Positions 9,104-18,210 of a stretch of DNA of 64,000 nucleotides are shown piece after piece. A program made the translations under genes and the position numbers. Numbering within the stretch: position 1 is the stretch's first letter; every line of letters starts with the position of its first letter. The DNA lies in NCBI RefSeq assembly GCF_963678425.1, contig NZ_OY782857.1:531001-595000 (forward strand), read 5' to 3'. The notes beneath the pieces are model-generated. The model was not told where the DNA came from. It worked only from the letters and a program-made list of their open reading frames with translations, and did not search any database. Origin of the DNA: an uncultured Bacteroides sp. (GTDB lineage: Bacteria; Bacteroidota; Bacteroidia; Bacteroidales; Bacteroidaceae).

Positions 9104-10086
9104 AAATTATATGTTAGAAGTGCAATTAATCCTATTAATGAAAAAATGAAAAATAAATTAGAAGCTCTGCTTTTCGTCAAAGCGAAAAAGTGACCTGCAA
9201 GGAAACTAAAGCACACTAACAACAACGGAAATATTGCTATGAAATGTTGCGGCTGCAAAATAATCAGTACAAGCAAGCAAACACCCATCAGTGAAAAGAA
9301 GCTTAGATATGCTCTGGTACGTATTTTATCCTGCCAGCTATTAATTAAACTATTGGCTACAGCAATTATAAATAACAGAAGCACATAAATAATAGTTACT
9401 ATTTGCCATCCTTTCAGCGCAAAAAGATTAATTGGAACAAAGGTTATAAGCTCTTGAAATGGGCTATATAACACATCCAAATGATTAAAAGAGAACGCAT
9501 ATCCCATCAGGAACCAAAAAGGAAAAGTCAGACCGAGCAGTCCAGCAAAAAAGCTTTTAGGACTCAATGATTGAAAATTATAGGCACTTATCAGATAAAT
9601 TGGGATTAAAAACAACAGTTGAGGAAGCATCAAACTACTCAACCCCAGAAACATCCAGGAATAAAAAATTACTCCTGTAGGTTTTGTATACTGATATGAC
9701 TGAAACAAGAAATAGATTGAAGCTACCATACAAAGTGTAGTCACTGTTCCCATATGTAATGGATGTAACTCAGGGCAAACAGCAATTATAATAAAATAGA
9801 AAGATGTCTGAATGGAAGCTCTTAGACGTATAATAGCAAAAGCATTATTCAGTTCGATCAGGAAATAGCCAATAGCCGAATACAACAAGAAATTAACAAT
9901 CAGGCCAACCGGCTTTCCTAGAAAAAAGTGCTCCACCATCTGCCAAACCGCAGAGGAAGAGTGAGAAAACACCGGCATGGGTTTAATAAAATACCCCCCA
10001 ACCCAGATAGCAACAGACAATAACATAACGACAGGCAAAACAAATTTACCTGCCGTTATCCTTTGTTGTATTCTTTTCTTTATCAT
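9091..10086 (-). CDS. Polytopic membrane protein of unknown function
   Basis: 331 residues with roughly nine to eleven hydrophobic helices (for example VMLLSVAIWVGGYFI near residue 20 and FFSLMGVCLLVLIIL near 265) separated by short loops. There are no obvious catalytic motifs. The helix layout could resemble an O-antigen polymerase or mannosyltransferase-like fold, but no diagnostic residue is visible, so no function is assigned. It lies 6 bp downstream of purD and overlaps the YqaA-like gene, and is probably co-transcribed with both. Confidence 0.75.
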   Translation of the reverse strand: MIKKRIQQRITAGKFVLPVVMLLSVAIWVGGYFIKPMPVFSHSSSAVWQMVEHFFLGKPVGLIVNFLLYSAIGYFLIELNNAFAIIRLRASIQTSFYFIIIAVCPELHPLHMGTVTTLCMVASIYFLFQSYQYTKPTGVIFYSWMFLGLSSLMLPQLLFLIPIYLISAYNFQSLSPKSFFAGLLGLTFPFWFLMGYAFSFNHLDVLYSPFQELITFVPINLFALKGWQIVTIIYVLLLFIIAVANSLINSWQDKIRTRAYLSFFSLMGVCLLVLIILQPQHFIAIFPLLLVCFSFLAGHFFALTKSRASNLFFIFSLIGLIALLTYNLWML

Positions 10087-10092
10087 CTTTAA

Positions 10093-11361
10093 TTATAAGT
10101 CAAATCCGATATCTGAACGGAAATATTTCTTTTCAAAATCTATCAATTTAGCTCCAGAGAAAGATTGCGCCAATGCTTCATCTTTGGTTTTACCATAAGA
10201 ACTGATTGCCAAAACACGGCCACCATTGGTTACAATCTTTCCGTCTTTCAATGCTGTTCCGGCATGAAATACAATACTCTCTTTTACCTTATCAAGTCCA
10301 CTGATAGGGAATCCTTTTTCGTAATGTTCCGGATAACCTCCCGAAACCAACATCACACTGACTGCAGAGCGAGGATCTTCTTCCAATATTTTCTTATCCA
10401 GATTCCCGGCAGCTACTCCTTCAAATAGTTCCACCAAGTCACTCTTCACACGAAGCATCACCGATTCTGTTTCGGGATCTCCCATACGAACATTATATTC
10501 TATGACCATTGGTTCACCCTTAACGTTGATCAGACCTAAGAATATAAATCCTTTATAATCAATTTTTTCCTGAGCTAACCCTTCAACAGTAGGACGGATG
10601 ATACGTTCATCAACTTTCTTCATCCAGGCAGCATCTGCAAATGGAACTGGAGAAACAGAACCCATACCTCCGGTATTTAGTCCTTTATCGCCTTCGCCAA
10701 TACGTTTATAATCTTTAGCTACAGGTAGAACTTTGTAATTTTTACCATCAGAAAGAACAAAGACAGAACACTCAATGCCACTCAAAAATTCTTCAATAAC
10801 AACAGTAGCACTGGCATCGCCAAACATGCCGCTCAGCATTTCCTGCAATTCTTTTTTTGCTTCTTCAAGTGCAGGTAGAATTAAAACACCCTTTCCTGCG
10901 CAAAGTCCATCAGCTTTCAATACATAAGGAGCCTCTAATGTCTCAAGAAAGTCAAGTCCTTCCTGTAAATTGGAAGCTGTAATGCTTTTATAACCTGCTG
11001 TTGGTATACTATGACGCATCATGAATGCCTTTGCAAACTCTTTACTTCCTTCCAGTGTTGCTCCCTTTTGTGAGGGCCCAATTACCGGTATCTTATTTAA
11101 TTCCGGGTCATTCTGAAAATAATCATAGATTCCCTTTACCAATGGATCTTCTGGTCCAACAACGACCATATCTATATTCTTGCCAAGAACGAAAGCTTTG
11201 ATAGAAGAAAAATCATCAGCTTTCATATCAACATTTTCTCCTACACTTCCTGTTCCAGCATTTCCTGGAGCAATATACAATTTTTCTATCTTTGGGCTCT
11301 GCGCTATCTTCCATGCTAATGCATGTTCTCTTCCACCCGAACCTAATAGTAATAATTTCAT
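10093..11361 (-). CDS. purD: Phosphoribosylamine-glycine ligase PurD
   Basis: 422 residues, the usual length for the single-function enzyme. PurD joins glycine to 5-phosphoribosylamine with ATP to give GAR, the second step of purine synthesis. The N-terminal domain starts LLLGSGGREHALAWKI and contains YIAPGNAGT and VVGPEDPL. The ATP-grasp domain shows APYVLKADGLCAGKGV (about residues 145-160), EEFLSGIECSVF, GLNTGGMGSVSP and MVIEYNVRMGDPETE, the last carrying the metal-binding Glu and Asn. It sits between the peptidase gene (16 bp) and the membrane-protein gene (6 bp). No other purine gene is nearby. Confidence 0.97.
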   Translation of the reverse strand: MKLLLLGSGGREHALAWKIAQSPKIEKLYIAPGNAGTGSVGENVDMKADDFSSIKAFVLGKNIDMVVVGPEDPLVKGIYDYFQNDPELNKIPVIGPSQKGATLEGSKEFAKAFMMRHSIPTAGYKSITASNLQEGLDFLETLEAPYVLKADGLCAGKGVLILPALEEAKKELQEMLSGMFGDASATVVIEEFLSGIECSVFVLSDGKNYKVLPVAKDYKRIGEGDKGLNTGGMGSVSPVPFADAAWMKKVDERIIRPTVEGLAQEKIDYKGFIFLGLINVKGEPMVIEYNVRMGDPETESVMLRVKSDLVELFEGVAAGNLDKKILEEDPRSAVSVMLVSGGYPEHYEKGFPISGLDKVKESIVFHAGTALKDGKIVTNGGRVLAISSYGKTKDEALAQSFSGAKLIDFEKKYFRSDIGFDL

Positions 11362-11377
11362 AGTTGTATTGTATTAT

Positions 11378-13534
11378 TTATTTAAGAAACTCATCAAAGT
11401 ACTGAGTCATTTTATTATTTAAATGTACACGATCTTTACCCACCACACCATGCTCATGTCCGGGATAGATAAACAAATCCGGATAAGTGCCGGCTTCAAC
11501 GCAAGCTTTCATGAAAGAGAATGTGTGCTGAGGAACGCAAGTAGGATCTACTCCACCGTGAATTACAAGCAGATGTCCTTTCAGGTTTCCGGCTTTTAGT
11601 TTCATGTTGCACTCTTTATAGCCTTCCGGATTACTTTCAGGTGTATCCATGTAACGTTCACCATACATCACTTCATAGTAACTCCAATCAATAACTGGCC
11701 CGCCGGCTACTCCGACTTTAAATGCATCAGGATAACGAAGCATCAGATTTGTTGTCATAAATCCGCCGAAGCTCCATCCATGCACACCAATACGGTTGGC
11801 ATCAACAAAAGGAAGACTCTTAAGAAACTCTACACCCTTCATCTGATCCTTAGCTTCTATCACACCTAACTGACGGAAAGTAGCTTGCTCAAAATTAAGC
11901 CCGCGATTCTCGCTTCCCCGATTATCCACGCTGAACATTACATAGCCCTTACTTGCCATATATATTTCCCAACCACGAGCTCCGCCTAACCATGTATTAT
12001 TCACAACTTGTGCATGAGGACCACCATATACATAAATAATTGTAGGATATTTTTTTGACGGATCAAAATCAACCGGTTTAATCAATCGGTAATAAAGATC
12101 GGTCACCCCGTCCTCAGCCTTGATTGTGCCCATCTCGATAGCAGGAGTTTTATAACCTTCATAAGGATTGCTTGCAGTAAGCAAATTATTTACCTTTCCT
12201 TTAGTTACATCAATAAGATCAATGCAGCGAGGAGTACTGGTAGATACATATCTGTCAATAACATATTTACCCGAACCCGAAAGTAATGCAGTATGAGTTC
12301 CTGCTACCTGGGTTATACGTGTACGTTTACCTGTTTTTAAATTTACTTTATATGTTTGAACCTCCAATGGACTGACTTCTGTAGATGAAATATAAATGTT
12401 ATCTCCTTTATCATCAAAGCCAAGAACTTCTTTTACCAACCAGCTACCTTTAGTCAGTTGCTTTATAAGCTTACCATCTATATTATATAGGTATAAGTGA
12501 TTAAATCCATCGCGCTGGCTCTGATAAATGAATTTGGTATTATCACCTTTCAAAAATAATATAGGATTCTGAGGTTCCACATATTTTGGATTGCTTTCTT
12601 CAATGAGCATATTCTCCTTCACGCCACTTTCCGCATTATATCGAAAAAGTTGTGAGTGATTCTGATCACGGTTCAGTTCAATGAAATAAATGCTCTTTTC
12701 GTCCGGGCTCCATGCTATATTGGTAAAATAGCGGTCTTTGGGATTACCAGCTTGTAGATAAACAGTTTTCCCGGTAGCTATGTTGTAAATTCCAATAGTA
12801 ACTTCATGACTGGTCATTCCTGCCATTGGATACTTACCTGGATTCACGGTAGTGATGCGCGTATCTATATTTTCAAAAGGATAATCGGCAACCATACGTT
12901 CGTCCATTCTGTAGAAAGCTAAATAGTTTCCCTTTGGAGACCAGTAAGTTCCTTTTGAAATTCCAAATTCGTTGCGATGCACACTTTGTCCGCAAACAAC
13001 CCCTTTTGGTTCATTAGTAATCTGTATATTTTCTCCTTTCGAATCAGCGATATAAAGATTATTATCAATGGTATAAGCAATTGAACCGTTATCTTTGCAG
13101 AAGTCACTATTCGCAGCCTTCTCTTTAACATCAATAACCTTGATAACTTTCTGCAATCTAAAATCATAAAAAATGCTTTTCAGAGGCATTTCAATTTTCA
13201 TGATTTTCTTTTCTTCAAAAGGAAAGGAAATGGAGTAAAAATGATGAATCTGTCCTAGCTTCTGATCTTTCAAAGCCTTGTTTACCTGCTCTAGAGTTGC
13301 AATTGTAGTTTCCTTTATTTTACTAGCAGGATTTATAGAAACAATTTTATCGATATCCGGCTTTATGCAGATATCTCCCCACCATTGTAATCCATAAATA
13401 TTCTCGGGAACATGTTGTGCATAAGTAGCTCCTCCCGGAATCAAATCATCAAGGTCAAATGTCTTTAGATTTTGTGCTACTACCCCAGCAGATAAGAGCA
13501 AAGCTGTACCAAATGCCATCATCAATCTCTTCAT
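11378..13534 (-). CDS. Dipeptidyl peptidase IV, S9 family
   Basis: 718 residues beginning with a Sec signal peptide (MKRLMMAFGTALLLSAGVVAQ), so it acts in the periplasm or envelope. The N-terminal part is a beta-propeller (repeats such as WSPKGNYLAFYRMDE and WSPDEKSIYFIEL). The C-terminal alpha/beta hydrolase domain carries the nucleophile in GWSFGGFMT, the acid in HGGVDPTCVP and the base in YPGHEHG (His about residue 695). The propeller segment YRMDER fits the pair-acid region that anchors the peptide N-terminus. DPPIV releases X-Pro or X-Ala dipeptides. Phe replaces the more usual Tyr in GWSYGG. The start codon overlaps the stop of the RNA methyltransferase gene by one base. Confidence 0.94.
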   Translation of the reverse strand: MKRLMMAFGTALLLSAGVVAQNLKTFDLDDLIPGGATYAQHVPENIYGLQWWGDICIKPDIDKIVSINPASKIKETTIATLEQVNKALKDQKLGQIHHFYSISFPFEEKKIMKIEMPLKSIFYDFRLQKVIKVIDVKEKAANSDFCKDNGSIAYTIDNNLYIADSKGENIQITNEPKGVVCGQSVHRNEFGISKGTYWSPKGNYLAFYRMDERMVADYPFENIDTRITTVNPGKYPMAGMTSHEVTIGIYNIATGKTVYLQAGNPKDRYFTNIAWSPDEKSIYFIELNRDQNHSQLFRYNAESGVKENMLIEESNPKYVEPQNPILFLKGDNTKFIYQSQRDGFNHLYLYNIDGKLIKQLTKGSWLVKEVLGFDDKGDNIYISSTEVSPLEVQTYKVNLKTGKRTRITQVAGTHTALLSGSGKYVIDRYVSTSTPRCIDLIDVTKGKVNNLLTASNPYEGYKTPAIEMGTIKAEDGVTDLYYRLIKPVDFDPSKKYPTIIYVYGGPHAQVVNNTWLGGARGWEIYMASKGYVMFSVDNRGSENRGLNFEQATFRQLGVIEAKDQMKGVEFLKSLPFVDANRIGVHGWSFGGFMTTNLMLRYPDAFKVGVAGGPVIDWSYYEVMYGERYMDTPESNPEGYKECNMKLKAGNLKGHLLVIHGGVDPTCVPQHTFSFMKACVEAGTYPDLFIYPGHEHGVVGKDRVHLNNKMTQYFDEFLK

Positions 13535-14694
13535 TATTTCTCTACTTCTCCTTTTTTGAACTCTTTGTATTTTCCTCCGAAAATCTGATATTTCCGGAAC
13601 TCACATTCCAAAGCCCCATTGAAAAGTGGTATTTTACGAGACGGCTTCAATCCAATTTGGTCAAAACACTCTTCCCTATAACTCAATATCCAGGCGTCCT
13701 GATCAGTAAAAGCATGTTTCAAACGCTCTCCAATCATTTGATATAATCCAAGCAAATCACGTGTAGAAATACGTTCTCCGTAAGGAGGATTCATCACAAT
13801 GATTGATTTGTCCTTTGGCTTCTCAAACTGCTGAAAAGGTTGTAATTTTAAGATGATTTCCTTGGATAAACCAGCAGCTTTTACATTGCGGATAGCAATT
13901 TCATGCGCTTGAGGGCTATTATCATAGCCAAATATTTTATGCTCGAACTCACGTTCCTGAGAATCGTCGTTGTAAATGTTGTCAAACACTTCCTGGTCAA
14001 AATCTTTCCATTTCTCGAATGCAAATTCTTTCCTGAACACACCTGGTGCAATGTTACGAGCGATTAATGCCGCCTCAATAGGAATAGTACCGGAACCACA
14101 CATCGGGTCAATAAAATCACATTGCCCGTGCCATCCAGTCATCAGAATCATTCCAGCTGCAAGAACCTCGTTCAACGGAGCTTCCACTGCTTCCTGACGA
14201 TATCCTCTTCGATGAAGCGATTCACCTGAAGAGTCCAAAGATAAAGTGCATTTATTTTGTGCAATATGAATATTTAAGAGAACATCTGGTTTGCTGATAC
14301 GTACTGAAGGACGTTTGCCATTAAGTTCCTTAAAATAATCAACAATAGCATCCTTAACCTTATATGCTACAAATTTAGAATGACGGAATTCTTCACTGAA
14401 TACAACTGCATCCACAGCAAAAGTTCTATCTGCATCAAGGTAATCTTCCCATTTAATTTTCTTTATCTGGTCGTATACCTCATCGGCGTCTTTTGCATTA
14501 AAATGTTTGATTGGTTTCAAGATACGAATGGCCGTACGCAAGCAGAAATTTGCACGATACATCATTTCCTTATCTCCGCTAAAAGAGACCATACGTCTGC
14601 CTAACTGTATGTCGTTTGCACCTAGATTAGTTAATTCTTCTGCTAAAACTTCTTCCAGCCCCTGGAATGTTTTTGCTATGAGTTCAAATTGCAT
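13534..14694 (-). CDS. THUMP-domain class I RNA methyltransferase (RlmL-like)
   Basis: 386 residues. An N-terminal THUMP domain (FELIAKTFQGLEEVLAEEL to about residue 155) binds RNA. The methyltransferase domain that follows has IDPMCGSGTIPIEAALIARNIAPG as the SAM loop and VMNPPYGERI as the N-methylation motif. This is the layout of the first half of E. coli RlmKL, which makes m2G2445 in 23S rRNA; the same position is a reasonable guess but not proven here. There is no RlmK domain. It lies 15 bp downstream of cysE and overlaps the peptidase start. Confidence 0.9.
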   Translation of the reverse strand: MQFELIAKTFQGLEEVLAEELTNLGANDIQLGRRMVSFSGDKEMMYRANFCLRTAIRILKPIKHFNAKDADEVYDQIKKIKWEDYLDADRTFAVDAVVFSEEFRHSKFVAYKVKDAIVDYFKELNGKRPSVRISKPDVLLNIHIAQNKCTLSLDSSGESLHRRGYRQEAVEAPLNEVLAAGMILMTGWHGQCDFIDPMCGSGTIPIEAALIARNIAPGVFRKEFAFEKWKDFDQEVFDNIYNDDSQEREFEHKIFGYDNSPQAHEIAIRNVKAAGLSKEIILKLQPFQQFEKPKDKSIIVMNPPYGERISTRDLLGLYQMIGERLKHAFTDQDAWILSYREECFDQIGLKPSRKIPLFNGALECEFRKYQIFGGKYKEFKKGEVEK

Positions 14695-14709
14695 ATATTT
14701 TTTTTAAAA

Positions 14710-15609
14710 TTATTTTTTGGCTTTTGTTTGTACGATTCTTGCTCCTGCCGGCACATCTTCGGTGACCCAGATATTTCCACCTACAGTAGCACCTTTCCCA
14801 ATTGTTATACGTCCAAGAATTGTAGCATTAGAATAAACTATCACATCGTCTTCCAGGATAGGGTGACGCAATATTCCTTTGATAGGCTTTCCTTCTTCGT
14901 CAAGAGGAAAACTTTTAGCTCCAAGCGTTACTCCCTGATAGAGTTTCACATTGTTGCCTATGATACTAGTGGCACCAATTACCACTCCTGTTCCGTGGTC
15001 AATGGTAAAATGACTCCCTATCTGTGCTGCCGGATGAATATCAATTCCTGTTTCAGAATGCGCCATTTCTGTAATAATACGAGGAATAAGAGGCACATCA
15101 AGTTTTACCAGTTCGTGTGCGATTCTATAATTGGTGATTGCCTTAATGGCTGGATAACAGCAGATAACTTCTCCAAAACTTTGAGCAGCAGGGTCTCCAT
15201 TATAAGCAGCTTCAACATCTGTTGCCAATATGCGGCGCAATTCGGGAAATTTGCTGATAAGTTTAGCAGCTAAATCAGCAGCTTTTACTTGTTTCGCTTC
15301 AGTATCTTCTTCACACTCTTCTGAGGAACTAAAACATAATCCGGCCATGATCTGCTTTGTCAGTAAGCCAAACAATTTTTCAATATTTACTCCGATGTGG
15401 TAACTGATTGTACGACTATTCACTGTTGAATTCCCGAAATAGCCAGGAAAAAGTATAGAACGCGAAAGCTCAATAATATCTTGCAGTATCTTAGCCGAAG
15501 GTAACGGTTCTCCGTCTTTATGCTGGTGCATCAGCCCTTTATATGATTCGCTTTCCGAAAGCTCATCAACGGCTTGTGTCAGAATGTGAGTGAAATTCAT
15601 TGGACTCAT
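14710..15609 (-). CDS. cysE: Serine O-acetyltransferase
   Basis: 299 residues. It transfers acetyl from acetyl-CoA to L-serine, giving O-acetylserine for cysteine synthesis. An alpha-helical N-terminal region (about 1-180) is followed by a left-handed beta-helix of hexapeptide repeats (IDIHPAAQIG, IDHGTGVVIG, NNVKLYQGVTLGAKSF, SNATILGRITIGKGATVGG). The catalytic Asp-His pair lies in IDHGTG. The extended N-terminus resembles the long SATs of Bacteroidetes more than the 273-residue E. coli form. ATG codons at 15609 and 15600 are both possible. It is the first gene of the minus-strand run down to 8603 and has its own promoter at 15636-15666. Confidence 0.93.
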   Translation of the reverse strand: MSPMNFTHILTQAVDELSESESYKGLMHQHKDGEPLPSAKILQDIIELSRSILFPGYFGNSTVNSRTISYHIGVNIEKLFGLLTKQIMAGLCFSSSEECEEDTEAKQVKAADLAAKLISKFPELRRILATDVEAAYNGDPAAQSFGEVICCYPAIKAITNYRIAHELVKLDVPLIPRIITEMAHSETGIDIHPAAQIGSHFTIDHGTGVVIGATSIIGNNVKLYQGVTLGAKSFPLDEEGKPIKGILRHPILEDDVIVYSNATILGRITIGKGATVGGNIWVTEDVPAGARIVQTKAKK

Positions 15610-15635
15610 AAGTCAATCCCTACTGTTTAAACTGC

Positions 15636-15666
15636 ACAAAGGTAGGAATTATTGCCAATAATACAA
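15636..15666 (-). promoter_or_regulatory. Promoter of cysE and the six-gene run
   Basis: On the minus strand TTG (15664-15666) is followed after 20 bp by TACCTTTG (15636-15643). Transcription would begin near 15630, about 20 nt before the cysE start, so the terminator further upstream cannot attenuate cysE. Confidence 0.65.
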
Positions 15667-15730
15667 TGAATTAGCTCCGAAATCTTCTGATTAATAAGGG
15701 CTGACCCTTATTTTCCGTTTGAATACTCAG

Positions 15731-15780
15731 AAAAAAATAACCGGCAATCCATATCCGTTAAACAGGTTATAGATTGCCGG
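15731..15780 (-). terminator. Rho-independent terminator between miaB and cysE
   Basis: CCGGCAATC (15741-15749) pairs with GATTGCCGG (15772-15780) around a 22-base loop; on the minus strand the stem is followed by TTATTTTTTT. It would end transcripts from miaB or from the remnant segment at 15797-15952. Confidence 0.75.
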
Positions 15781-15796
15781 CTTTATATTGTATATA

Positions 15797-15952
15797 TTAT
15801 TTACAGTGTGTGACAAACTCTGCAGAAATACTTCTTTTATATGTCCCAGTATAAAATTTGGCACCCCCACTACCAATGGGCTTCAGAAGGAGAGAGCTTG
15901 TTACCCCCTCCAAAACGTCTAAGAATAAATCTGTTTTCAGAGGATTAACTTG
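15797..15952 (-). pseudogene. Start-less coding remnant or structured RNA segment
   Basis: A 51-codon open segment plus TAA, preceded in frame by a TGA and lacking any ATG. Its translation looks protein-like (LFLDVLEGVTSSLLLKPIG, then GGAKFYTGTYKRSISAEF), with sensible composition and no low-complexity runs, unlike the surrounding AT-rich DNA. I do not recognise the family. It could be the surviving C-terminal end of a decayed gene or mobile element. It could also be a structured RNA: GGAGGG pairs with CTCTCC and CCCA with TGGG, and a terminator follows 16 bp downstream. Base composition is richer in G and C than its flanks, suggesting a different origin. Confidence 0.35.
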
Positions 15953-16066
15953 TCAAAAATGAAATTTCACTTTAATCATCTGATATTGTTATTGTTAAGT
16001 TAAGAAAAAAGTTATTTCTTTTTTCCATTCAGCCAAAACAACTTATCTTTATATACAGAGTTTTTA

Positions 16067-17434
16067 CTATTCTGCAAGTATGCCCTTCAAAGTGGCAGAA
16101 CTCGCCTCTTTAATTGTTACCTTGACAAAATCCCCGATTTTATGACCGCCTCTATCAAAAACAGCCACACGATTTTGTTCTGTTCTTCCAAAAAGTTGCT
16201 CACGTGAACGTTTGGAAACACCTTCAATCAAGACTTCATAGGTTTTACCAATGCAGCGTTTGTTACTTTCAGCAGAGAGTTTGTTTTGTAATTCGATGAT
16301 CTCATTCAAACGTGCTACCTTTACTTCTTCAGGCACATTATCTTCCAAATGCTTGGATGCATAAGTTCCCGGTCTTTCAGAATATTTAAACATAAAAGCA
16401 GAATCATACCCACAGGCTCTCATCAGAGAAAGAGATTCCTGGTGATCTTCTTCCGTTTCGGAATGAAAACCTGAGAAAATATCGGTAGACAATCCGCAAT
16501 CCGGAATAATTCGTTTGATAGCAGCTACTCTGTCCAAATACCATTCGCGGGTGTACTTCCGGTTCATTAAATTCAATATCCTTGAGCTTCCACTTTGTAC
16601 CGGCAGATGAATATGTTTGCATACATTCGGAACCTGAGCAATGACCTCCAATGTTTCATCACTCATATCCTTAGGGTGTGAAGTTGTGAAACGAACACGC
16701 ATATTCGGAACGGATTCAGCTACCATACGTAACAACATCGGAAAAGTTATTACCTCACCTCTTTTCTCAAAACGATAGGAGTTCACATTCTGCCCTAGCA
16801 ACGTAACTTCTTTGTAACCTTTTGCTGCTAAATCCCGTACTTCATTAAGAATGCTTTCCACATCTCTGCTGCGTTCGCGTCCCCGGGTGTAAGGAACAAT
16901 GCAATAAGTACAGAAGTTGTTGCAGCCACGCATGATAGAAACAAATCCGGAAATATGATTTCCGCAAATACGTGAAGGAATCACATCACGATAAGTTTCG
17001 GTGGTAGACAGTTCTACATTCATTGCTTTTTCACCAGCCTCTACAGAAGCAACTAAATCAGGAAGGGTAAGATAAGCATCCGGACCAACAACAAGATCAA
17101 CATGATGATTTTCAATTAAGTCGTCCTTTACTCTTTCGGCCATACAACCCAGTACGCCTACAATCAGGTTTTTCTTTTTCTTCTTTAGTGAATAAAAGAA
17201 TTCCAGACGATTCAGAATCTTCTGTTCCGCATTGTCACGAATTGAACAGGTATTCATAAACACAGCATCAGCCTCTTCAAGAGTTTCACACGTAGAATAC
17301 CCAGCCATCTTCATTACCGATGCAATTACCTCACTATCAGCCACATTCATCTGGCAGCCATACGTTTCGATAAACAATTTCTTGTTTTCCGAAGCAGTTG
17401 CAGATTTAAAGTCTGCTCCTGTTACTTCATTCAT
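16067..17434 (-). CDS. miaB: tRNA-2-methylthio-N6-dimethylallyladenosine synthase MiaB
   Basis: About 455 residues from MNEVTGADFKSATASENKKLF. MiaB adds a methylthio group to i6A37 of tRNAs that read UNN codons, as a radical SAM enzyme with two [4Fe-4S] clusters. The N-terminal UPF0004 domain has Cys in ETYGCQMN, FMNTCSIRDNA and GVLGCMAE; the radical SAM triad is in MRGCNNFCTYCIVPYTRGRE. The C-terminal TRAM domain covers about the last 65 residues (YEVLIEGVSKRSREQLFGRT). A longer frame up to 17482 is ruled out by the promoter at 17460-17467. It is monocistronic here. Confidence 0.97.
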   Translation of the reverse strand: MNEVTGADFKSATASENKKLFIETYGCQMNVADSEVIASVMKMAGYSTCETLEEADAVFMNTCSIRDNAEQKILNRLEFFYSLKKKKKNLIVGVLGCMAERVKDDLIENHHVDLVVGPDAYLTLPDLVASVEAGEKAMNVELSTTETYRDVIPSRICGNHISGFVSIMRGCNNFCTYCIVPYTRGRERSRDVESILNEVRDLAAKGYKEVTLLGQNVNSYRFEKRGEVITFPMLLRMVAESVPNMRVRFTTSHPKDMSDETLEVIAQVPNVCKHIHLPVQSGSSRILNLMNRKYTREWYLDRVAAIKRIIPDCGLSTDIFSGFHSETEEDHQESLSLMRACGYDSAFMFKYSERPGTYASKHLEDNVPEEVKVARLNEIIELQNKLSAESNKRCIGKTYEVLIEGVSKRSREQLFGRTEQNRVAVFDRGGHKIGDFVKVTIKEASSATLKGILAE

Positions 17435-17459
17435 AATCTTTTTATTAAAATTTGAGCTG

Positions 17460-17467
17460 CAAAGATA
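17460..17467 (-). promoter_or_regulatory. Promoter -7 box of miaB
   Basis: The minus strand reads TATCTTTG, 25 bp before the chosen miaB start. Confidence 0.6.
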
Positions 17468-17707
17468 AGGGTTCTTTGTCAATTAAGAAGCCAAATACCG
17501 GAAAGAACTACATAAACTTACATTTTATAAAGGAAACCTCTAATTATTGTTAAGTACAAGATTCTTATTATTTATAATTGCGTTGTGATATTAAATAAAT
17601 TTCATAAATATACAGTATTAAAGAACTTCCATTTTTTCCTAGTTAAGGTTTATACTAAAAAACGAAGTGGAAGCTGTAAAGCTATCCCTTTTTTATGCCG
17701 TTTACTA

Positions 17708-17736
17708 TTGAGTATCAATTTTATTTCATATCTTTG
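17708..17736 (+). promoter_or_regulatory. Promoter of the 17760 gene and the CoA-transferase
   Basis: TTG at 17708-17710, an 18-bp gap, then TATCTTTG at 17729-17736. Transcription would begin near 17743, about 17 nt before the ATG. Confidence 0.7.
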
Positions 17737-17759
17737 GCAGGCAAATTTTTAGTAAAATC

Positions 17760-18179
17760 ATGGATGATATTCTTCAATATATAGTTATTACCATTGTTAT
17801 TATAGCAGCTATAATAAGCAAAATCCGCAATCAAGAAAAAGTAAATGGAAATAAAGAAAATAAAAGGCCGGATTTAGCTCAGAAAGAAGATGAAAAAACG
17901 AATCATCTTCCCAACAATTGGGAAAAATGGTTAAATGGCAACGAAGAGAAAGCAGAACCACTTATACAGAATCCTGTCAATACTGTTCTTCATCCTCAAA
18001 GTTCCCAGGCAGATCTTACTAAAAAAAATAAAATCGGAGCAGAAAAGGACAGTACAGGTAAAGGAAAACTTCAGAGTAACAACACCACTTCAGAAGATAG
18101 ACCTGACATTCAACTCAGTTCATTAGAGGATGTACGCCGCGCCATTATCTATTCCGAAATAATTAACAGAAAATACTAA
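17760..18179 (+). CDS. Small single-pass membrane protein of unknown function
   Basis: 139 residues. One N-terminal transmembrane helix (IVITIVIIAAIISKI) is followed by about 90 residues of charged, low-complexity, probably disordered sequence and a compact ordered end (SLEDVRRAIIYSEIINRKY). The layout of anchor, linker and short terminal motif suggests a membrane-tethered adaptor whose last 20 residues bind something; that is inference. The gene lies 31 bp before the CoA-transferase and shares its promoter. Confidence 0.75.
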   Translation: MDDILQYIVITIVIIAAIISKIRNQEKVNGNKENKRPDLAQKEDEKTNHLPNNWEKWLNGNEEKAEPLIQNPVNTVLHPQSSQADLTKKNKIGAEKDSTGKGKLQSNNTTSEDRPDIQLSSLEDVRRAIIYSEIINRKY

Positions 18180-18210
18180 TATCCTAAATTGAAATATACC
18201 ATTTGAAATT

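Larger units (their letters stand above)
15610..16066. other. Intergenic region cysE-miaB
   Basis: 457 bp with no full gene. It holds, from left to right, the cysE promoter, a minus-strand terminator at 15731-15780, a start-less 52-codon open segment with protein-like sequence at 15797-15952, and about 110 bp of AT-rich sequence up to the miaB stop. Confidence 0.8.
17435..17759. other. Divergent intergenic region miaB / small membrane protein
   Basis: 325 bp, AT-rich, with a promoter at each end (17460-17467 for miaB, 17708-17736 for the plus-strand gene). Between them I see no open frame, repeat or hairpin that I can support. Confidence 0.7.

Noticed and set aside
14689..15273. Long plus-strand open frame opposite cysE
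   Set aside because: Its translation is cysteine- and serine-rich without family features and is the reverse shadow of the strongly conserved acetyltransferase.
15830..15930. Resemblance of the minus strand (GAAGCCC, GGTGCCAAATT) to a SAM-I riboswitch upstream of cysE
   Set aside because: The GGCAACC core and the P1 closing stem are missing, and the cysE promoter lies downstream of the following terminator, so it could not control cysE.
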